Assembly (NCBI RefSeq): GCF_915403165.1
Contig: NZ_OU659204.1
Coordinates: forward strand, 3,658,001 to 3,722,000
Reading direction: 5' to 3'
DNA: 64,000 nucleotides
Source: Providencia alcalifaciens
GTDB lineage: Bacteria; Pseudomonadota; Gammaproteobacteria; Enterobacterales; Enterobacteriaceae
A model generated the notes under the pieces. That model had not been told where the DNA came from and did no database searches. It saw only the letters and a program-made list of their open reading frames with translations. Positions 38,808 through 48,766 of the stretch are shown one piece after another. Every line of letters begins with the position of its first letter. Position 1 is the first letter of the stretch. A program made the translations under genes and the position numbers.

Positions 38808-39587
38808 TTAACTTAGACACGTATATGCATCAGGACAAACACTTAATGTTGGTGCAAGCATACCAAGTGAGCCGCCATTCATGTCTCTCGTAATCGCACT
38901 CTCTTTATTCACTGGCATGAAACTCGCTAATTGCTCGCTAATTATATTAACCCCAGATGATTCATTGTACTGATGAACACTCTTCGCATAATCTTGTTGT
39001 ATGTATTGCTCATCTCTCTGTAGCACTAAAATTTCTCTTTGTGCATCAATCGATGTTCTATCAATATCTTGCATAACGGTTAAGAATGCTGAATTTTCTT
39101 GATTAAAATCGCTGACAGATTTTGCAATTATATCTTTCACTTCAGGACTTAATGAATTAATTATTTTATAACTGACATTTTTTTCAGAATATGTTTCAAA
39201 ATCAAAGAACGCTAAATTTTCTATTTCTTGATAAATACTTTTTATTTCAGAATCTATTGCAGACAAATTCAGCTCATCCGTCACGCGATATTGGTTATCA
39301 TTAATTTCATTAAATGCTTGATTTATTTTTAATAGACCATTATTGGATGATTCGATAGCTAACTTTTGTTTTGCTATTTTATTATCCATTGATAATTCAA
39401 TCTTATTTAAAACACCTTTAACATATTTTTTTAATCTATCAGGAACATTATTCATAATTTCCTGATACTTCCCTCTGAATGTATCACGGGCTTTCTCACT
39501 ACGTATTAGAATATCATTACTTTGCTTTATATTTTCATTCAAGCTATCAATATTAATAAAAGCCTTACTTAATAAATTTAATTCCAT
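38808..39587 (-). CDS. Unrecognised helical protein with a C-terminal Cys pair (2)
   Basis: I do not recognise this protein. From ATG 39587 it is about 259 aa (MELNLLSKAFINIDSLNENI); a start at 39599 would add four residues. It is hydrophilic and mostly helical, with heptad-like stretches (KIAKQKLAIESSNNGLLKIN, QREILVLQRDEQYIQQDYAK), no signal peptide and no membrane helix. After about 230 a flexible Gly/Ser/Met stretch leads to LAPTLSVCPDAYTCLS with two cysteines five residues apart. The gene is strongly AT-rich. Its design parallels the protein encoded at 37149-37832, though direct sequence similarity is not obvious by eye. Confidence 0.75.
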   Translation of the reverse strand: MELNLLSKAFINIDSLNENIKQSNDILIRSEKARDTFRGKYQEIMNNVPDRLKKYVKGVLNKIELSMDNKIAKQKLAIESSNNGLLKINQAFNEINDNQYRVTDELNLSAIDSEIKSIYQEIENLAFFDFETYSEKNVSYKIINSLSPEVKDIIAKSVSDFNQENSAFLTVMQDIDRTSIDAQREILVLQRDEQYIQQDYAKSVHQYNESSGVNIISEQLASFMPVNKESAITRDMNGGSLGMLAPTLSVCPDAYTCLS

Positions 39588-39754
39588 ATCACTATCCATA
39601 TCTTAATCCTTTAATTTTCATCAAAACGAAAAATGAATAAAAATATTAAATTAGGTGAAAATAAAAAACAAATATTTAAATTATATATTTATTATATAAA
39701 GATAAAGGATAATTATTTTATATAATATAATATTTTTTGGATTTATTTTGGGTT

Positions 39755-39778
39755 AGCACCGCGATTCTTTGCGGTGCT
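39755..39778. terminator. Hairpin beyond uvrD
   Basis: AGCACCGC-GATTCTTT-GCGGTGCT is a perfect 8-bp stem just past the uvrD stop. It lacks a T-tract in either direction, so it may protect the mRNA 3' end rather than terminate. Confidence 0.4.
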
Positions 39779-39793
39779 ATATTTAAATTAGGT

Positions 39794-41956
39794 CTATAGC
39801 ATTTCTAACCGAGCATAAGACGCCACCAGCCACTTAATCCCTTGCCCTTGGAACGCAATTTGTAGTCGGCAATGCTCACCGCTACCTTCAAGATTAATAA
39901 TGGTACCTTCACCAAATTTAGGGTGCATCACTCGCTGCCCTAATGCGTAGCCAGAATCATTTTGGCTAATCGGTGTGCCAAGACGCTGATGGCTGACAGG
40001 GCGTGAAACAGTGGCTCTTAATCGAACTTCCTCCACACACTCCGTCGGTAGCTCGCCAATAAAGCGTGAAGGACGATGGTAAACTTCCTTACCATATAAG
40101 CGACGGCTTTCTGCATAAGTGATTGTCAATTTCACCATCGCGCGGGTAATACCCACATAGGCAAGGCGGCGCTCTTCTTCTAAGCGCCCACTTTCATCCA
40201 TCGACATTTGGCTTGGGAACATACCTTCTTCCACGCCCACCATAAATACGACAGGGAATTCCAGTCCTTTTGCTGAGTGCAGCGTCATCAATTGCACTGC
40301 ATCTTGGCTGGCATCCGCTTGGCTTTCACCCGACTCCAACGCCGCATGCGATAAAAATGCCTGCAACGGCATTAAATCTTGGTCTTCATCTTGATAGCTA
40401 AAATCGCGGGTTGCGTTGACTAACTCTTCCAAGTTTTCAATTCGCGCTTGAGCTTTTTCGCCTTTTTCCTGCTCATACATCGCTCGCAAACCGGAGTCCT
40501 TGATCACCCGATCAGCCTGTACATGCAGTGGCATCTCTTGAGTCTCTTTCGCTAATGCTTCGATTAACTCTAGGAAACGCTCGATAGAGCTTGCCGCCCG
40601 ACCGCCCAAGACTTGTTCGCGAAGTAAGTACTCACAACTTTCCCATAATGTCAGTTGCTGATCTCGAGCGGTTTGGCGAACGGTATCCAGCGTACGCTCA
40701 CCAATGCCGCGTGTTGGTGTGTTTACCACACGCTCAAAAGAAGCGTCGTCGTTACGGTTAGCAATTAATCGGAGGTAGGATAATGCATCTTTGATCTCTT
40801 GGCGTTCAAAGAAGCGCTGACCACCATAAATACGGTATGCCATCGCGCCTTGAATTAACGCTTCTTCCATCACACGAGATTGAGCGTTACTGCGGTAAAG
40901 GATGGCGCAATCTTGCAGCGCACCGCCATTTTCATGCCACTGTTTAATTCGTCCAACCACATAGCGAGCTTCATCAAGCTCATTGAAGGCGCAGTAAAGG
41001 GAAATAGGCTCACCATCACCGCCTTCTGTCCATAAATTCTTACCGAGACGGTCGCTGTTATTGGCGATCAGGGTATTTGCTGCTTTCAAAATATTATTGG
41101 TAGAGCGGTAGTTTTGCTCAAGACGGATAGTTTCTGCGCCAGGAAAGTCATTCAAGAAACGCTGAATATTTTCAACTTGAGCGCCACGCCAACCATAGAT
41201 TGACTGGTCATCATCACCCACGATCATCACTTTGCCAGTGTCACCCGCTAACACGCGGATCCACGCATATTGAATGCTGTTGGTATCTTGGAACTCATCC
41301 ACCAAAATATTGGTAAAACGCTCGCGATAATGTTGAAGAACATGAGGCTTATTCAGCCATAATTCATGAGCGCGTAGCAGTAATTCGGCAAAATCCACCA
41401 GCCCTGCACGATCACAGGCTTCTTGATAGGCTTGATACACCTTCAGCCATGTCGCTTCGACTGGATTACCATAACTTTCAACATGCTGGGGACGTAGCCC
41501 TTCATCTTTTTTGCCGTTGATGTACCACATTCCCTGACGAGGCGGCCACTGCTTCTCATCAAGATTCATGGCTTTAAGCAGACGACGAATCAAACGGTAT
41601 TGATCATCACTGTCTAGAATTTGGAAATCTTGCGGCAGATTCGCATCCAAGTAATGCTGGCGAAGTAAACGGTGCGCGAGACCGTGGAAAGTACCGATCC
41701 ACATACCGCCTTCGCTAGTACCCACCAGCTGATTGATACGATGACGCATTTCTGCGGCAGCTTTGTTGGTAAACGTCACGGCCATAATCGAAAATGGGGA
41801 GGCATTCTCCACCGACATAAGCCACGCAATGCGATGAACCAACACGCGTGTTTTACCGCTACCCGCCCCTGCGAGCACCAGTAAATTAGTACGCGGGGCG
41901 GCAACCGCTTCGCGCTGTTTGTCATTAAGACCTTCGAGCAGATATGAGACGTCCAT
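39794..41956 (-). CDS. uvrD: DNA helicase II (UvrD)
   Basis: UvrD is a 3'-to-5' superfamily 1 helicase acting in nucleotide excision and mismatch repair and in removing RecA filaments. From ATG 41956 the product is 720 aa (E. coli 720), starting MDVSYLLEGLNDKQREAVAA. Walker A GAGSGKTRVL is at about 29-38, Walker B VDEFQDTN at about 219-226, motif III GDDDQSIYGWRGA at about 247-259 and motif VI VGITRA at about 602-607. The C-terminal Tudor-like region GQRVMHPKFGEGTI is present. Upstream there are a LexA box and a long structured leader. corA, adjacent in E. coli, is absent here. Confidence 0.97.
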   Translation of the reverse strand: MDVSYLLEGLNDKQREAVAAPRTNLLVLAGAGSGKTRVLVHRIAWLMSVENASPFSIMAVTFTNKAAAEMRHRINQLVGTSEGGMWIGTFHGLAHRLLRQHYLDANLPQDFQILDSDDQYRLIRRLLKAMNLDEKQWPPRQGMWYINGKKDEGLRPQHVESYGNPVEATWLKVYQAYQEACDRAGLVDFAELLLRAHELWLNKPHVLQHYRERFTNILVDEFQDTNSIQYAWIRVLAGDTGKVMIVGDDDQSIYGWRGAQVENIQRFLNDFPGAETIRLEQNYRSTNNILKAANTLIANNSDRLGKNLWTEGGDGEPISLYCAFNELDEARYVVGRIKQWHENGGALQDCAILYRSNAQSRVMEEALIQGAMAYRIYGGQRFFERQEIKDALSYLRLIANRNDDASFERVVNTPTRGIGERTLDTVRQTARDQQLTLWESCEYLLREQVLGGRAASSIERFLELIEALAKETQEMPLHVQADRVIKDSGLRAMYEQEKGEKAQARIENLEELVNATRDFSYQDEDQDLMPLQAFLSHAALESGESQADASQDAVQLMTLHSAKGLEFPVVFMVGVEEGMFPSQMSMDESGRLEEERRLAYVGITRAMVKLTITYAESRRLYGKEVYHRPSRFIGELPTECVEEVRLRATVSRPVSHQRLGTPISQNDSGYALGQRVMHPKFGEGTIINLEGSGEHCRLQIAFQGQGIKWLVASYARLEML

Positions 41957-42150
41957 AGTTACCATCAAAGCAAGACAGTGGCTATCACCACTGTGAGGTT
42001 ACTGACAAAGAGGGAGAAAAGCGTGGTTTTTCCCTCTTTGTATTATCAGACGAAAATCAATAACTTGATTTTCCTCGTTTATTTTCATAAACCCAAACAA
42101 CCATTTCAAACCTGATTGGTTTCGAAATGGTTTAACAGTGGCTATCACCA
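41957..42150 (-). promoter_or_regulatory. Structured uvrD leader with a duplicated hairpin
   Basis: The transcript leader of about 200 nt holds five consecutive stems: ACAGTGG-CTATCA-CCACTGT (42135-42154); AACCATTTC...GAAATGGTT (about 42099-42134); GAAAATCAA-TAAC-TTGATTTTC (about 42052-42073); CAAAGAGGGA...TCCCTCTTTG (about 42006-42040); and an exact second copy of the first (41975-41994). The 21-nt sequence with its trailing G is duplicated exactly, 160 bp apart. E. coli uvrD is known to be controlled by LexA and by attenuation in its leader, so one of these stems may attenuate. The last stem is 19 nt from the start codon. Confidence 0.6.
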
Positions 42151-42201
42151 CTGTGTTTTTATACAGAGAAAGGATTATACCAATGACAAGAGAGAATCCA
42201 A
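42151..42201 (-). promoter_or_regulatory. uvrD promoter with LexA (SOS) box
   Basis: CTGT-GTTTTTAT-ACAG (42151-42166) matches the LexA core CTGT-N8-ACAG exactly. On the minus strand a perfect -10 TATAAT (42174-42179) lies just upstream, 16 bp from TTGGAT (42196-42201). The LexA box therefore covers the start of transcription. The promoter lies partly in the 3' end of yigB. Confidence 0.75.
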
Positions 42202-42891
42202 CCGACAAATTTCCACATGAGGCAATATACGCCCCTCTTTCTCATCCATTAACGTCATATGATCTACGTTGAACCAGCAGGCTTGCATACCGCTATTAAT
42301 CGCCCCTTCGACGTCTGTCAGCAGATTATCCCCAACATGTAAAATAGCGCCCGGCTCGATATTCAAACGCGTAGAGGCAAGGTGATACATATCACAGCAT
42401 GGTTTAGAACGCCCATCCGGCCCAGCTTTTAATACGAATTGAAAATATTGCCCCAGCCCACATGCTTGCGGTTCTGCGTTACCATTCGTAATCGCCACCA
42501 GCGGTAATTTTTCGGCTAACTTTGCTAGCGTTTCATGCGTAGATTGCGGAATGTGAATTTGATTACGCCAGTAGGTAAAGTGCGCCATAATATCGTCCGC
42601 ACCTTTGAGAGCATCCTCTTTACTGTAACCATAGTGGCACAGCATCATTTTCGACGATAACCAGCGCCAGCGGGTAATATCATGGCGAATATTCGGTTCT
42701 TGTTCTTCCACAAGATAGCGAAACGCATAAATGTCATCATTCGTAAAATGATGAAAACGCGGGTCATATTCACGAATAAATCGTAAAACTTCTTCTTCCG
42801 TTTTATCAATCACGGGATGGTTGTCGTACAACGTATCATCCAAATCAAACGTCATCGCTTTAATGGGTGATAACGGACGGTAAAAGTGCAT
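42175..42891 (-). CDS. yigB: YigB, HAD phosphatase (FMN/5-amino-6-ribitylaminouracil phosphate type)
   Basis: YigB is a HAD phosphatase able to dephosphorylate FMN and the riboflavin intermediate 5-amino-6-(5-phosphoribitylamino)uracil. The product is 238 aa, as in E. coli. Motif I is TFDLDDTLYDN (about 14-24), motif II AITNGNAE (about 134-141), then RSKPCCDMY with the motif III Lys, and motif IV LHVGDNLLTDVEGA (about 189-202). Its start overlaps the xerC stop by one base (TAATG). The gene order dapF-DUF484-xerC-yigB-uvrD is that of E. coli. Confidence 0.94.
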   Translation of the reverse strand: MHFYRPLSPIKAMTFDLDDTLYDNHPVIDKTEEEVLRFIREYDPRFHHFTNDDIYAFRYLVEEQEPNIRHDITRWRWLSSKMMLCHYGYSKEDALKGADDIMAHFTYWRNQIHIPQSTHETLAKLAEKLPLVAITNGNAEPQACGLGQYFQFVLKAGPDGRSKPCCDMYHLASTRLNIEPGAILHVGDNLLTDVEGAINSGMQACWFNVDHMTLMDEKEGRILPHVEICRLDSLLSLV

Positions 42892-43826
42892 TAAGATTTC
42901 TCCCTCTTCGCTCGCGGATGTGCCACATCATAAACATTAGCGAGATGTTGGAAATCAAGATGGGTATAGATTTGGGTGGTAGAGAGATTAGCATGACCTA
43001 ATAACTCTTGTACCCCACGTAAATTACCACTTGATTCGAGAATATGAGTTGCAAAAGAGTGACGTAATTTATGGGGATTGATATGGCTATTCACCGATTG
43101 TTTGATACCCCACTGCTCAAACCGCTTTTGCACGTTGCGATTCGAAATACGCTTACCACTTTTTGTGGAAATAAATACCGCGCCATCGACAGGCTCGTAC
43201 AATTCGCGCATTTCAAGCCAGCGTTTTAGCCAGCTCACGGCCGTTTTTCCTAGGGGGATTTTGCGTTCTTTGCTGCCCTTCCCCATCACCCAAACCTCCC
43301 CTAAATTGAGGTCAAGGTGCTTCACATCCAAACCGACCAGTTCAGAGAGACGTAATCCCGCGCCATACATCACTTCCAGCATGGTTCTGTCTCGCACCAC
43401 GAGCGGGTCGCCACTGTCCATATTCAACAGTTGGGAAACTTCGTCCACATCCATATTTTTAGGCAGGCGTTTTTTGGCTTTAGGGGCATGAATGGTTTTA
43501 ACTGGGTTTGCTGGTAGTTCACCTTGCTGCACCATCCAATCACAGAAACTACGCAGCGCGGAAAGCCTTAATGCCATGCTCGCTGCTTGCAAGCCTGTTC
43601 GGCGGCTCTTCGCAGCAATGTTGCGCCCCACCGTCATATCCAATTGCTGCCATTGGCTCACTTTCAGTTCACCTAAAATTTGGCAAATAGCACCTAATTG
43701 GCGGCGATAATTCGTTATCGTGACTGGACTTAACCGGCGTTCAACACGGAGGTAACGCAAGAAGGCTTCCACTTGAATCATCAGCCCTTCTGGCTGAATG
43801 TCTACAGGCGTTCTATCCATTGACAT
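42891..43826 (-). CDS. xerC: Tyrosine recombinase XerC
   Basis: XerC with XerD resolves chromosome dimers at dif. The product is up to 311 aa; ATG 43820 would shorten it by two residues. The core-binding domain (about 15-105) and catalytic domain are complete. Catalytic residues are seen in [12 protein letters not shown] (first Arg), HPKLR-type [11 protein letters not shown] (His and second Arg with HxxR), [19 protein letters not shown] (His and nucleophile Tyr). It overlaps the preceding DUF484 gene by 25 nt and abuts yigB. Confidence 0.97.
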   Translation of the reverse strand: MSMDRTPVDIQPEGLMIQVEAFLRYLRVERRLSPVTITNYRRQLGAICQILGELKVSQWQQLDMTVGRNIAAKSRRTGLQAASMALRLSALRSFCDWMVQQGELPANPVKTIHAPKAKKRLPKNMDVDEVSQLLNMDSGDPLVVRDRTMLEVMYGAGLRLSELVGLDVKHLDLNLGEVWVMGKGSKERKIPLGKTAVSWLKRWLEMRELYEPVDGAVFISTKSGKRISNRNVQKRFEQWGIKQSVNSHINPHKLRHSFATHILESSGNLRGVQELLGHANLSTTQIYTHLDFQHLANVYDVAHPRAKREKS

Positions 43827-44527
43827 AATAACCTCGGTAGAATTTGAGCCACTTTTTCCAGCATCACCGTGCCCATACCCTGTTGATAATGTTCACGATC
43901 ACGGCTGGTAAATATCACCATGCCAGATTCCCCATGATGCCCAAACAGCGAAATCGCTACTGAGCCCACATTTTGGGCATCAGGAAGTAAAAGCTGGAGC
44001 TCTGGCCCATTTAACCGCCCAAGATAATTGAGGTTATCCCCAAAACGCTGAATACGTACTGGGTCAAAAACGCGGCGTGGGAGCACCAATTCGTAGGCAT
44101 CCAATGGCGCAGATAATCGCCAGCTGTCACTAAACAGGCGTACAGAAGCCCCCGATAGCCCGAGCTTTTTAGCCCAGCGATTCAACACAAACAGCATCTC
44201 CCGCAAACTATTTGCGGAAGACATTTCAATGACGAGATAAAGAAGCTCATCGAACAGCTGCCCATTTTCGTGAGCTTGTTCCACCATAAAGCGGATGTCC
44301 TGTTCGAGATTTTTGATTTTTTGGCGTTGACGGCTCATTACCAATTCAGGAAGCGAGATAGCCTCCTGAACGGCATGAGGAACCTTGATATGTTCAGCAA
44401 GAGACACATTGCGAATAAAGAAATAAGGGTTCTGTTTTAAATATTGCACCACATCTTGCTCATCAATTAACTGAGCAATCTCTGGCACTTGTTCACGCTT
44501 ATCCATTATTCCCCTCTTTCCACTCAA
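43802..44527 (-). CDS. yigA: DUF484 protein (YigA family)
   Basis: The 241-aa product belongs to the DUF484 family between dapF and xerC in many gammaproteobacteria. Residues about 20-50 ([20 protein letters not shown]) begin the family, followed by a short coiled coil ([20 protein letters not shown]) and a GAF-like domain to the end. No catalytic residues are known. The gene is tightly packed between dapF (6 nt) and xerC (overlap), suggesting co-expression. Function in this group is unproven. Confidence 0.9.
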   Translation of the reverse strand: MSGKRGIMDKREQVPEIAQLIDEQDVVQYLKQNPYFFIRNVSLAEHIKVPHAVQEAISLPELVMSRQRQKIKNLEQDIRFMVEQAHENGQLFDELLYLVIEMSSANSLREMLFVLNRWAKKLGLSGASVRLFSDSWRLSAPLDAYELVLPRRVFDPVRIQRFGDNLNYLGRLNGPELQLLLPDAQNVGSVAISLFGHHGESGMVIFTSRDREHYQQGMGTVMLEKVAQILPRLLCQWIERL

Positions 44528-44533
44528 TCAAGA

Positions 44534-45370
44534 TTAAATTTGGATCACTCCATCATAAACATGGGTCGCAGGACCTGTCATATACAGCGGTGATCCTGGG
44601 CCTTCCCAACTAATATCGAGGGAACCGCCCGGTAAATCAACACGAACACGGCTAGCTAATAAGCCCTGACCTACGCCCACGGCAACTGCGGCGCATGCAC
44701 CACTTCCGCACGCTTGGGTTTCCCCCGCACCACGTTCATAAACACGTAAGCGAATATAGTCTGCGCTGACAATTTCCATAAAACCGATGTTGGCACGTTC
44801 AGGGAAGCGTTCGTGGCTTTCTAATGCAGGGCCCAACACTTCTACCTCTGCGGTTTGGACACTGTCCACTTGTACCACACAGTGCGGGTTACCCATGGAG
44901 ACAACCCCCGCAAACACTGTACGTTCTTGAGCCCGAATAATATAGGTCTTTTCCGCTTTGACGGCACGAAACGGGACGTTTTGCGGTTCAAAATCAGGCT
45001 CGCCCATATTCACACAAACATCATCATTTTCATTAATTGTGAGAGTCATACGCCCAGACTGGGTGCTCACTTTAATTTTTTGTTTGTTTGTCAGACCTTT
45101 TAAACGGACAAAACGTGCAAAACAGCGCGCTCCGTTGCCACATTGTGCAACTTCACTGCCATCTGCGTTAAAAATACGGTAATGGAAATCGAGATCAGGA
45201 TCATAAGGGGCTTCAACCAGTAAAAGTTGGTCAAAACCGACGCCAGTATGCCTATCCGCTAGGCGACAAATCAGTTCAGGTGAAAAATAAACGTTCTGAG
45301 TGACGCCATCCACCACCATAAAATCATTGCCTAAACCATGCATTTTTGAGAACTGCAATTCACGTTCCAT
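44534..45370 (-). CDS. dapF: Diaminopimelate epimerase
   Basis: DapF converts LL- to meso-diaminopimelate for lysine and peptidoglycan synthesis. The product is 278 aa; E. coli is 274. The two catalytic cysteines are in [13 protein letters not shown] (about 76-88) and [16 protein letters not shown] (about 218-233). The start at ATG 45370 adds MEREL before the usual [12 protein letters not shown]; a TTG at the E. coli-like position is possible. It follows lptM by 9 nt. Confidence 0.96.
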   Translation of the reverse strand: MERELQFSKMHGLGNDFMVVDGVTQNVYFSPELICRLADRHTGVGFDQLLLVEAPYDPDLDFHYRIFNADGSEVAQCGNGARCFARFVRLKGLTNKQKIKVSTQSGRMTLTINENDDVCVNMGEPDFEPQNVPFRAVKAEKTYIIRAQERTVFAGVVSMGNPHCVVQVDSVQTAEVEVLGPALESHERFPERANIGFMEIVSADYIRLRVYERGAGETQACGSGACAAVAVGVGQGLLASRVRVDLPGGSLDISWEGPGSPLYMTGPATHVYDGVIQI

Positions 45371-45379
45371 AACAGAGGC

Positions 45380-45559
45380 TTACTGTTTGGTCGCAGCAGG
45401 CTCTTGGTTCGAGCTGCTTGGAGCTTTAGATTGCACGTCAGATTTAGCAGGCACCGCTGCATTGTCTTCAGGCGGAAAATACAACGGCCCTTTTAAGCCA
45501 CAGCCAGAAAGGGTGAATAAAACGAGAAGTGCGCTAAGTCCAAATAAACTTTTTTTCAT
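45380..45559 (-). CDS. lptM: LptM (YifL), small outer-membrane lipoprotein
   Basis: This 59-aa gene is absent from typical length-limited gene lists. It encodes MKKSLFGLSALLVLFTLSGC with a lipobox LSGC (Cys20), then GLKGPLYFPP, the highly conserved mature start of the LptM/YifL family, and a Pro/Ala/Ser-rich tail. LptM assists disulfide maturation of LptD in the lipopolysaccharide translocon. It precedes dapF by 9 nt, as in E. coli, and is divergent from cyaY. Confidence 0.93.
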   Translation of the reverse strand: MKKSLFGLSALLVLFTLSGCGLKGPLYFPPEDNAAVPAKSDVQSKAPSSSNQEPAATKQ

Positions 45560-45776
45560 TATGATGTTTCGCCTGTAAGACTAAATTTTGCAATCTGATA
45601 TTTCACACAGTAACAGGAGTCGCTTTTCAAATCACGCCTGTTTATCAAACATATTAATATTATATACGTTAAATAATTCAAATGGCATCTCACAAGTAAG
45701 ATGTACGCCGTTTGACCCCTGAACACATTCAACCCTATAATTTCGCCTAAATAAAAGTATAAACAGGAAATACATC

Positions 45777-46094
45777 ATGAACGATAGCGAATTTCATCAG
45801 TTAGCTGAGCAATTGCTCAGCTCGATTGAAGAGCATTTAGATAATTACGATGGCGATGCGGATATTGATAGTGAAATTAATGGCGGCGTCATGACCTTAA
45901 GCTTTGAAGATGGCAGCAAAATCATCATCAACAAGCAAGAAGCCTTCCACCAGATCTGGTTAGCAACCAAACAAGGTGGCTATCATTATGATTATAAAGA
46001 TGGAAAATGGATTTGCGACCGCTCAGGTCAAGAGTTTTTGTCCATGCTGGGCAATGCGATTACCTTCCAAAGCCACTTCCCATTCTCGTTCTAA
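45777..46094 (+). CDS. cyaY: CyaY, bacterial frataxin
   Basis: CyaY is the frataxin homologue that binds iron and regulates IscS-dependent iron-sulfur cluster assembly. The product is 105 aa (E. coli 106). The acidic first helix [27 protein letters not shown] and the beta-sheet with [16 protein letters not shown] and [10 protein letters not shown] are typical. It lies between divergent lptM and convergent cyaA, as in E. coli. Confidence 0.96.
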   Translation: MNDSEFHQLAEQLLSSIEEHLDNYDGDADIDSEINGGVMTLSFEDGSKIIINKQEAFHQIWLATKQGGYHYDYKDGKWICDRSGQEFLSMLGNAITFQSHFPFSF

Positions 46095-46174
46095 ACACGC
46101 ACATCAAAAATCACAGGCAGAGTCTATAACTTACTCTGTCTGTTTTTTATCATAATAAAATCAACATAATAAAA

Positions 46175-48766
46175 TTAATAATATTGAGCGTGCTGTTTGG
46201 AGTGGTCTAGTTGTTCAGACTGGTTTAATTGTGGTGACGAGGGATATTCATCGTCCTCTTCATCTTCAGTAAATGACCAAGAAGCGTCAGAGAAGACAAT
46301 AACTTGCTTTTTGCCTTCTTCTTCCACAATTTGATAAAACTGCGGCAAATTGAAATTGATAAAGTTAGCACCGTAGGTAAAACGGTCATGGGAGGAAGAG
46401 TAGAATTTGCTGACATCGCGCACTAGCTCTTCTTTGGAACCTTCACAATGAGAGTAAATTTCTACGCGATTAGCTTCATCCAATACGTAAATATTAAACC
46501 CTGTATTATCGGGTGTATTTTCAAAGAAAAACTGCACAATCCCTTCGCTGGCATAGCCATCCACAACCGCAGGAAGATGATTATCCCCTTTCGCTTGTAA
46601 TTTTACCGGCCAACCATGCAATTTGTTATGGGAGATTGCACCGTAGAACTCAACGGCATTTTCGAGTTTTTGTACAGAGACGTTTAAACGCTCGAAGAAC
46701 AAGCCCCATGTTTGCCCTGCAATGCGTAATGCCTTAAAGCGACCAGGTTCATGGCGATTGCTGGATAAGCGCAATTCAATGCATTCGGACACTAACTGCT
46801 GCACGCGAGTACGAATAAGCCCACGTAGATGTTCACTATAACAGAAGACTTCAACCGCTTCAGGCGGTGCAGCATCTTGGTGCATTTTACCAAGGATGGT
46901 TTTCAGCGCTTCTAACATGCATTGCTCACCGCTGAAATGTAGGGTCCGAACTTCATTCCATGAATTGCGATACAGAAGATCGATGCTGCTTATCAAACAC
47001 TGCTGAGATTCACCAAAACTGAAAATATCCAGTTTTCTGAAATCCACATGCACCACCTGCTCAGAATAAACCTGAGTTGGGTCTTTTTCTAAGTTAACGA
47101 TGATCGCTAAGTGGCGAATTTCACACGGGCTATACAGTGCTTTAGGGGTTGGGGCAGACAATCTTATTGGGAAATGGCTCGATACATCATGCATTAATTC
47201 CAATAACTTACGTTCATCACATTGGGATTTACCATGATGCATATGGACTTGCGTATTTTCAGTCAGTAACCCATTAAAATAGGCCCACGCCACCAGCTTA
47301 TTCAGATAGCGGTTATATTCTAACGGTTGATGACCGATAATCGTGTCGATTTGCGGCGCTTGGTTATACAGATACCAGCCGCTACGATTGGCACGCCCTT
47401 CCGGCACATAAATAAATGTCAGGTGCTCTTCGCTAAGATCCGGTGAGATTTGTGGATTTACTAATGTCACTTTACCGGGTAGCGCTTCAAACGCGGCATA
47501 TAACTTACGGGTTAATACCCCAATATCTTGTGGGCTAGCACTAACACTTAAATTATTACGACGGGCAAATCGAATTAAGTTACGGTAACTTTGCATCATC
47601 GTATCGAGCAGCTCATTATGCGCTTCACGCACACGCTCAATTTTCCACTGGCTACGCGTATCTAACAATGCTAGACGCTCGGCGCTCCATCCCCACGACT
47701 CCACTAACTGGGACAGTACATCACGTCGCCAACCGGAACATTGGTCACCTTCATCTTCAGAAAGCTTTTCACAGACTTTTAAATAGAAGCAGCGACGAAT
47801 TAAATCCAAACGCGTGGAATCATTAATTTCGGTCAGATAACGGGTTACGCGCTCCAACATCAAACAGTATGAATCCAATCCATAACAGACGATTTCACCG
47901 GCATGTAAATGGCGTTTAAACTCCAACGCTAACAACTTACCGTGCGGATAATCCCAAGAGTAGGACTCCAGTAAAATACTTTTCAGCACCGCTTTATACG
48001 GGGAATCAACACTTTTATATAGCTGCCACAAGCTGGCACCAAAGTATTCCGCAGCTGACAATTCACCGAGGCCGCCTAAATCCAGCCATTCGTTCGGTGT
48101 CAGTACCCCTTGAGCGTACAATCCCATGACATATTCGTCATAGTGTTGCTCTTCTTCAACAGGTACCATTGTCCATAGCAGACGTTTCCCAGCCATACGC
48201 ACCGCGGTACGATAAAATTCATCCAACAATAAAATATGTTGTGTGGAACCACAATCTTCACCACCAAGATGCCCGCTCGCATTATGGCGAAAACGGTTTT
48301 CATCGATTAAAAATACGGTGACATCAATGCCCAGCGAGGCTGCCCACTGTTCAATTAGCGTACACTTTTTCTGTAAAGATCGTTTTTCTTCGTTATCTAA
48401 CCAAGAAGGATGACAAACCCACACATCAATATCAGAGCAGTGGCTTTGCCCCACAGAGGAGGTACTACCCATTGAGTAAATGCCTGTAATTGGCAATTCA
48501 CCATTAGCTTGGTTGTTAATGGATAAGAAGCGTTCGAAAGGTTGTAACCATTTGAGTTGTTCTGTATCTGGCGAGAAAAAACAGACGCCATGAGGGACGT
48601 TGCCTTCAATATAACCCGGCATCATTGGATGATGATAATGAAACAAGACCGGCAGCAAGCTGTAAACCTTCGAAAAGGTTTCACTCATAGAAGCCGTCGC
48701 GCGTTCCAACCGTAATTGGTTTATCGCATCAAGTCTTTGCTTTAAAGTTTCAATATAGAGGTACAA
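46175..48766 (-). CDS. cyaA: Class I adenylate cyclase
   Basis: CyaA makes cyclic AMP from ATP and is stimulated by phosphorylated EIIA-Glc. The product is 863 aa (E. coli 848) and starts at a TTG (48766), the rare start codon also used in E. coli, giving [20 protein letters not shown]. The catalytic half has [19 protein letters not shown] (about 99-117), the nucleotidyltransferase GS...DxD motif. The C-terminal glucose-sensing half is complete and ends in an acidic, Ser/Gln/His-rich tail. A CRP-like site lies upstream. Confidence 0.97.
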   Translation of the reverse strand: MYLYIETLKQRLDAINQLRLERATASMSETFSKVYSLLPVLFHYHHPMMPGYIEGNVPHGVCFFSPDTEQLKWLQPFERFLSINNQANGELPITGIYSMGSTSSVGQSHCSDIDVWVCHPSWLDNEEKRSLQKKCTLIEQWAASLGIDVTVFLIDENRFRHNASGHLGGEDCGSTQHILLLDEFYRTAVRMAGKRLLWTMVPVEEEQHYDEYVMGLYAQGVLTPNEWLDLGGLGELSAAEYFGASLWQLYKSVDSPYKAVLKSILLESYSWDYPHGKLLALEFKRHLHAGEIVCYGLDSYCLMLERVTRYLTEINDSTRLDLIRRCFYLKVCEKLSEDEGDQCSGWRRDVLSQLVESWGWSAERLALLDTRSQWKIERVREAHNELLDTMMQSYRNLIRFARRNNLSVSASPQDIGVLTRKLYAAFEALPGKVTLVNPQISPDLSEEHLTFIYVPEGRANRSGWYLYNQAPQIDTIIGHQPLEYNRYLNKLVAWAYFNGLLTENTQVHMHHGKSQCDERKLLELMHDVSSHFPIRLSAPTPKALYSPCEIRHLAIIVNLEKDPTQVYSEQVVHVDFRKLDIFSFGESQQCLISSIDLLYRNSWNEVRTLHFSGEQCMLEALKTILGKMHQDAAPPEAVEVFCYSEHLRGLIRTRVQQLVSECIELRLSSNRHEPGRFKALRIAGQTWGLFFERLNVSVQKLENAVEFYGAISHNKLHGWPVKLQAKGDNHLPAVVDGYASEGIVQFFFENTPDNTGFNIYVLDEANRVEIYSHCEGSKEELVRDVSKFYSSSHDRFTYGANFINFNLPQFYQIVEEEGKKQVIVFSDASWSFTEDEEDDEYPSSPQLNQSEQLDHSKQHAQYY

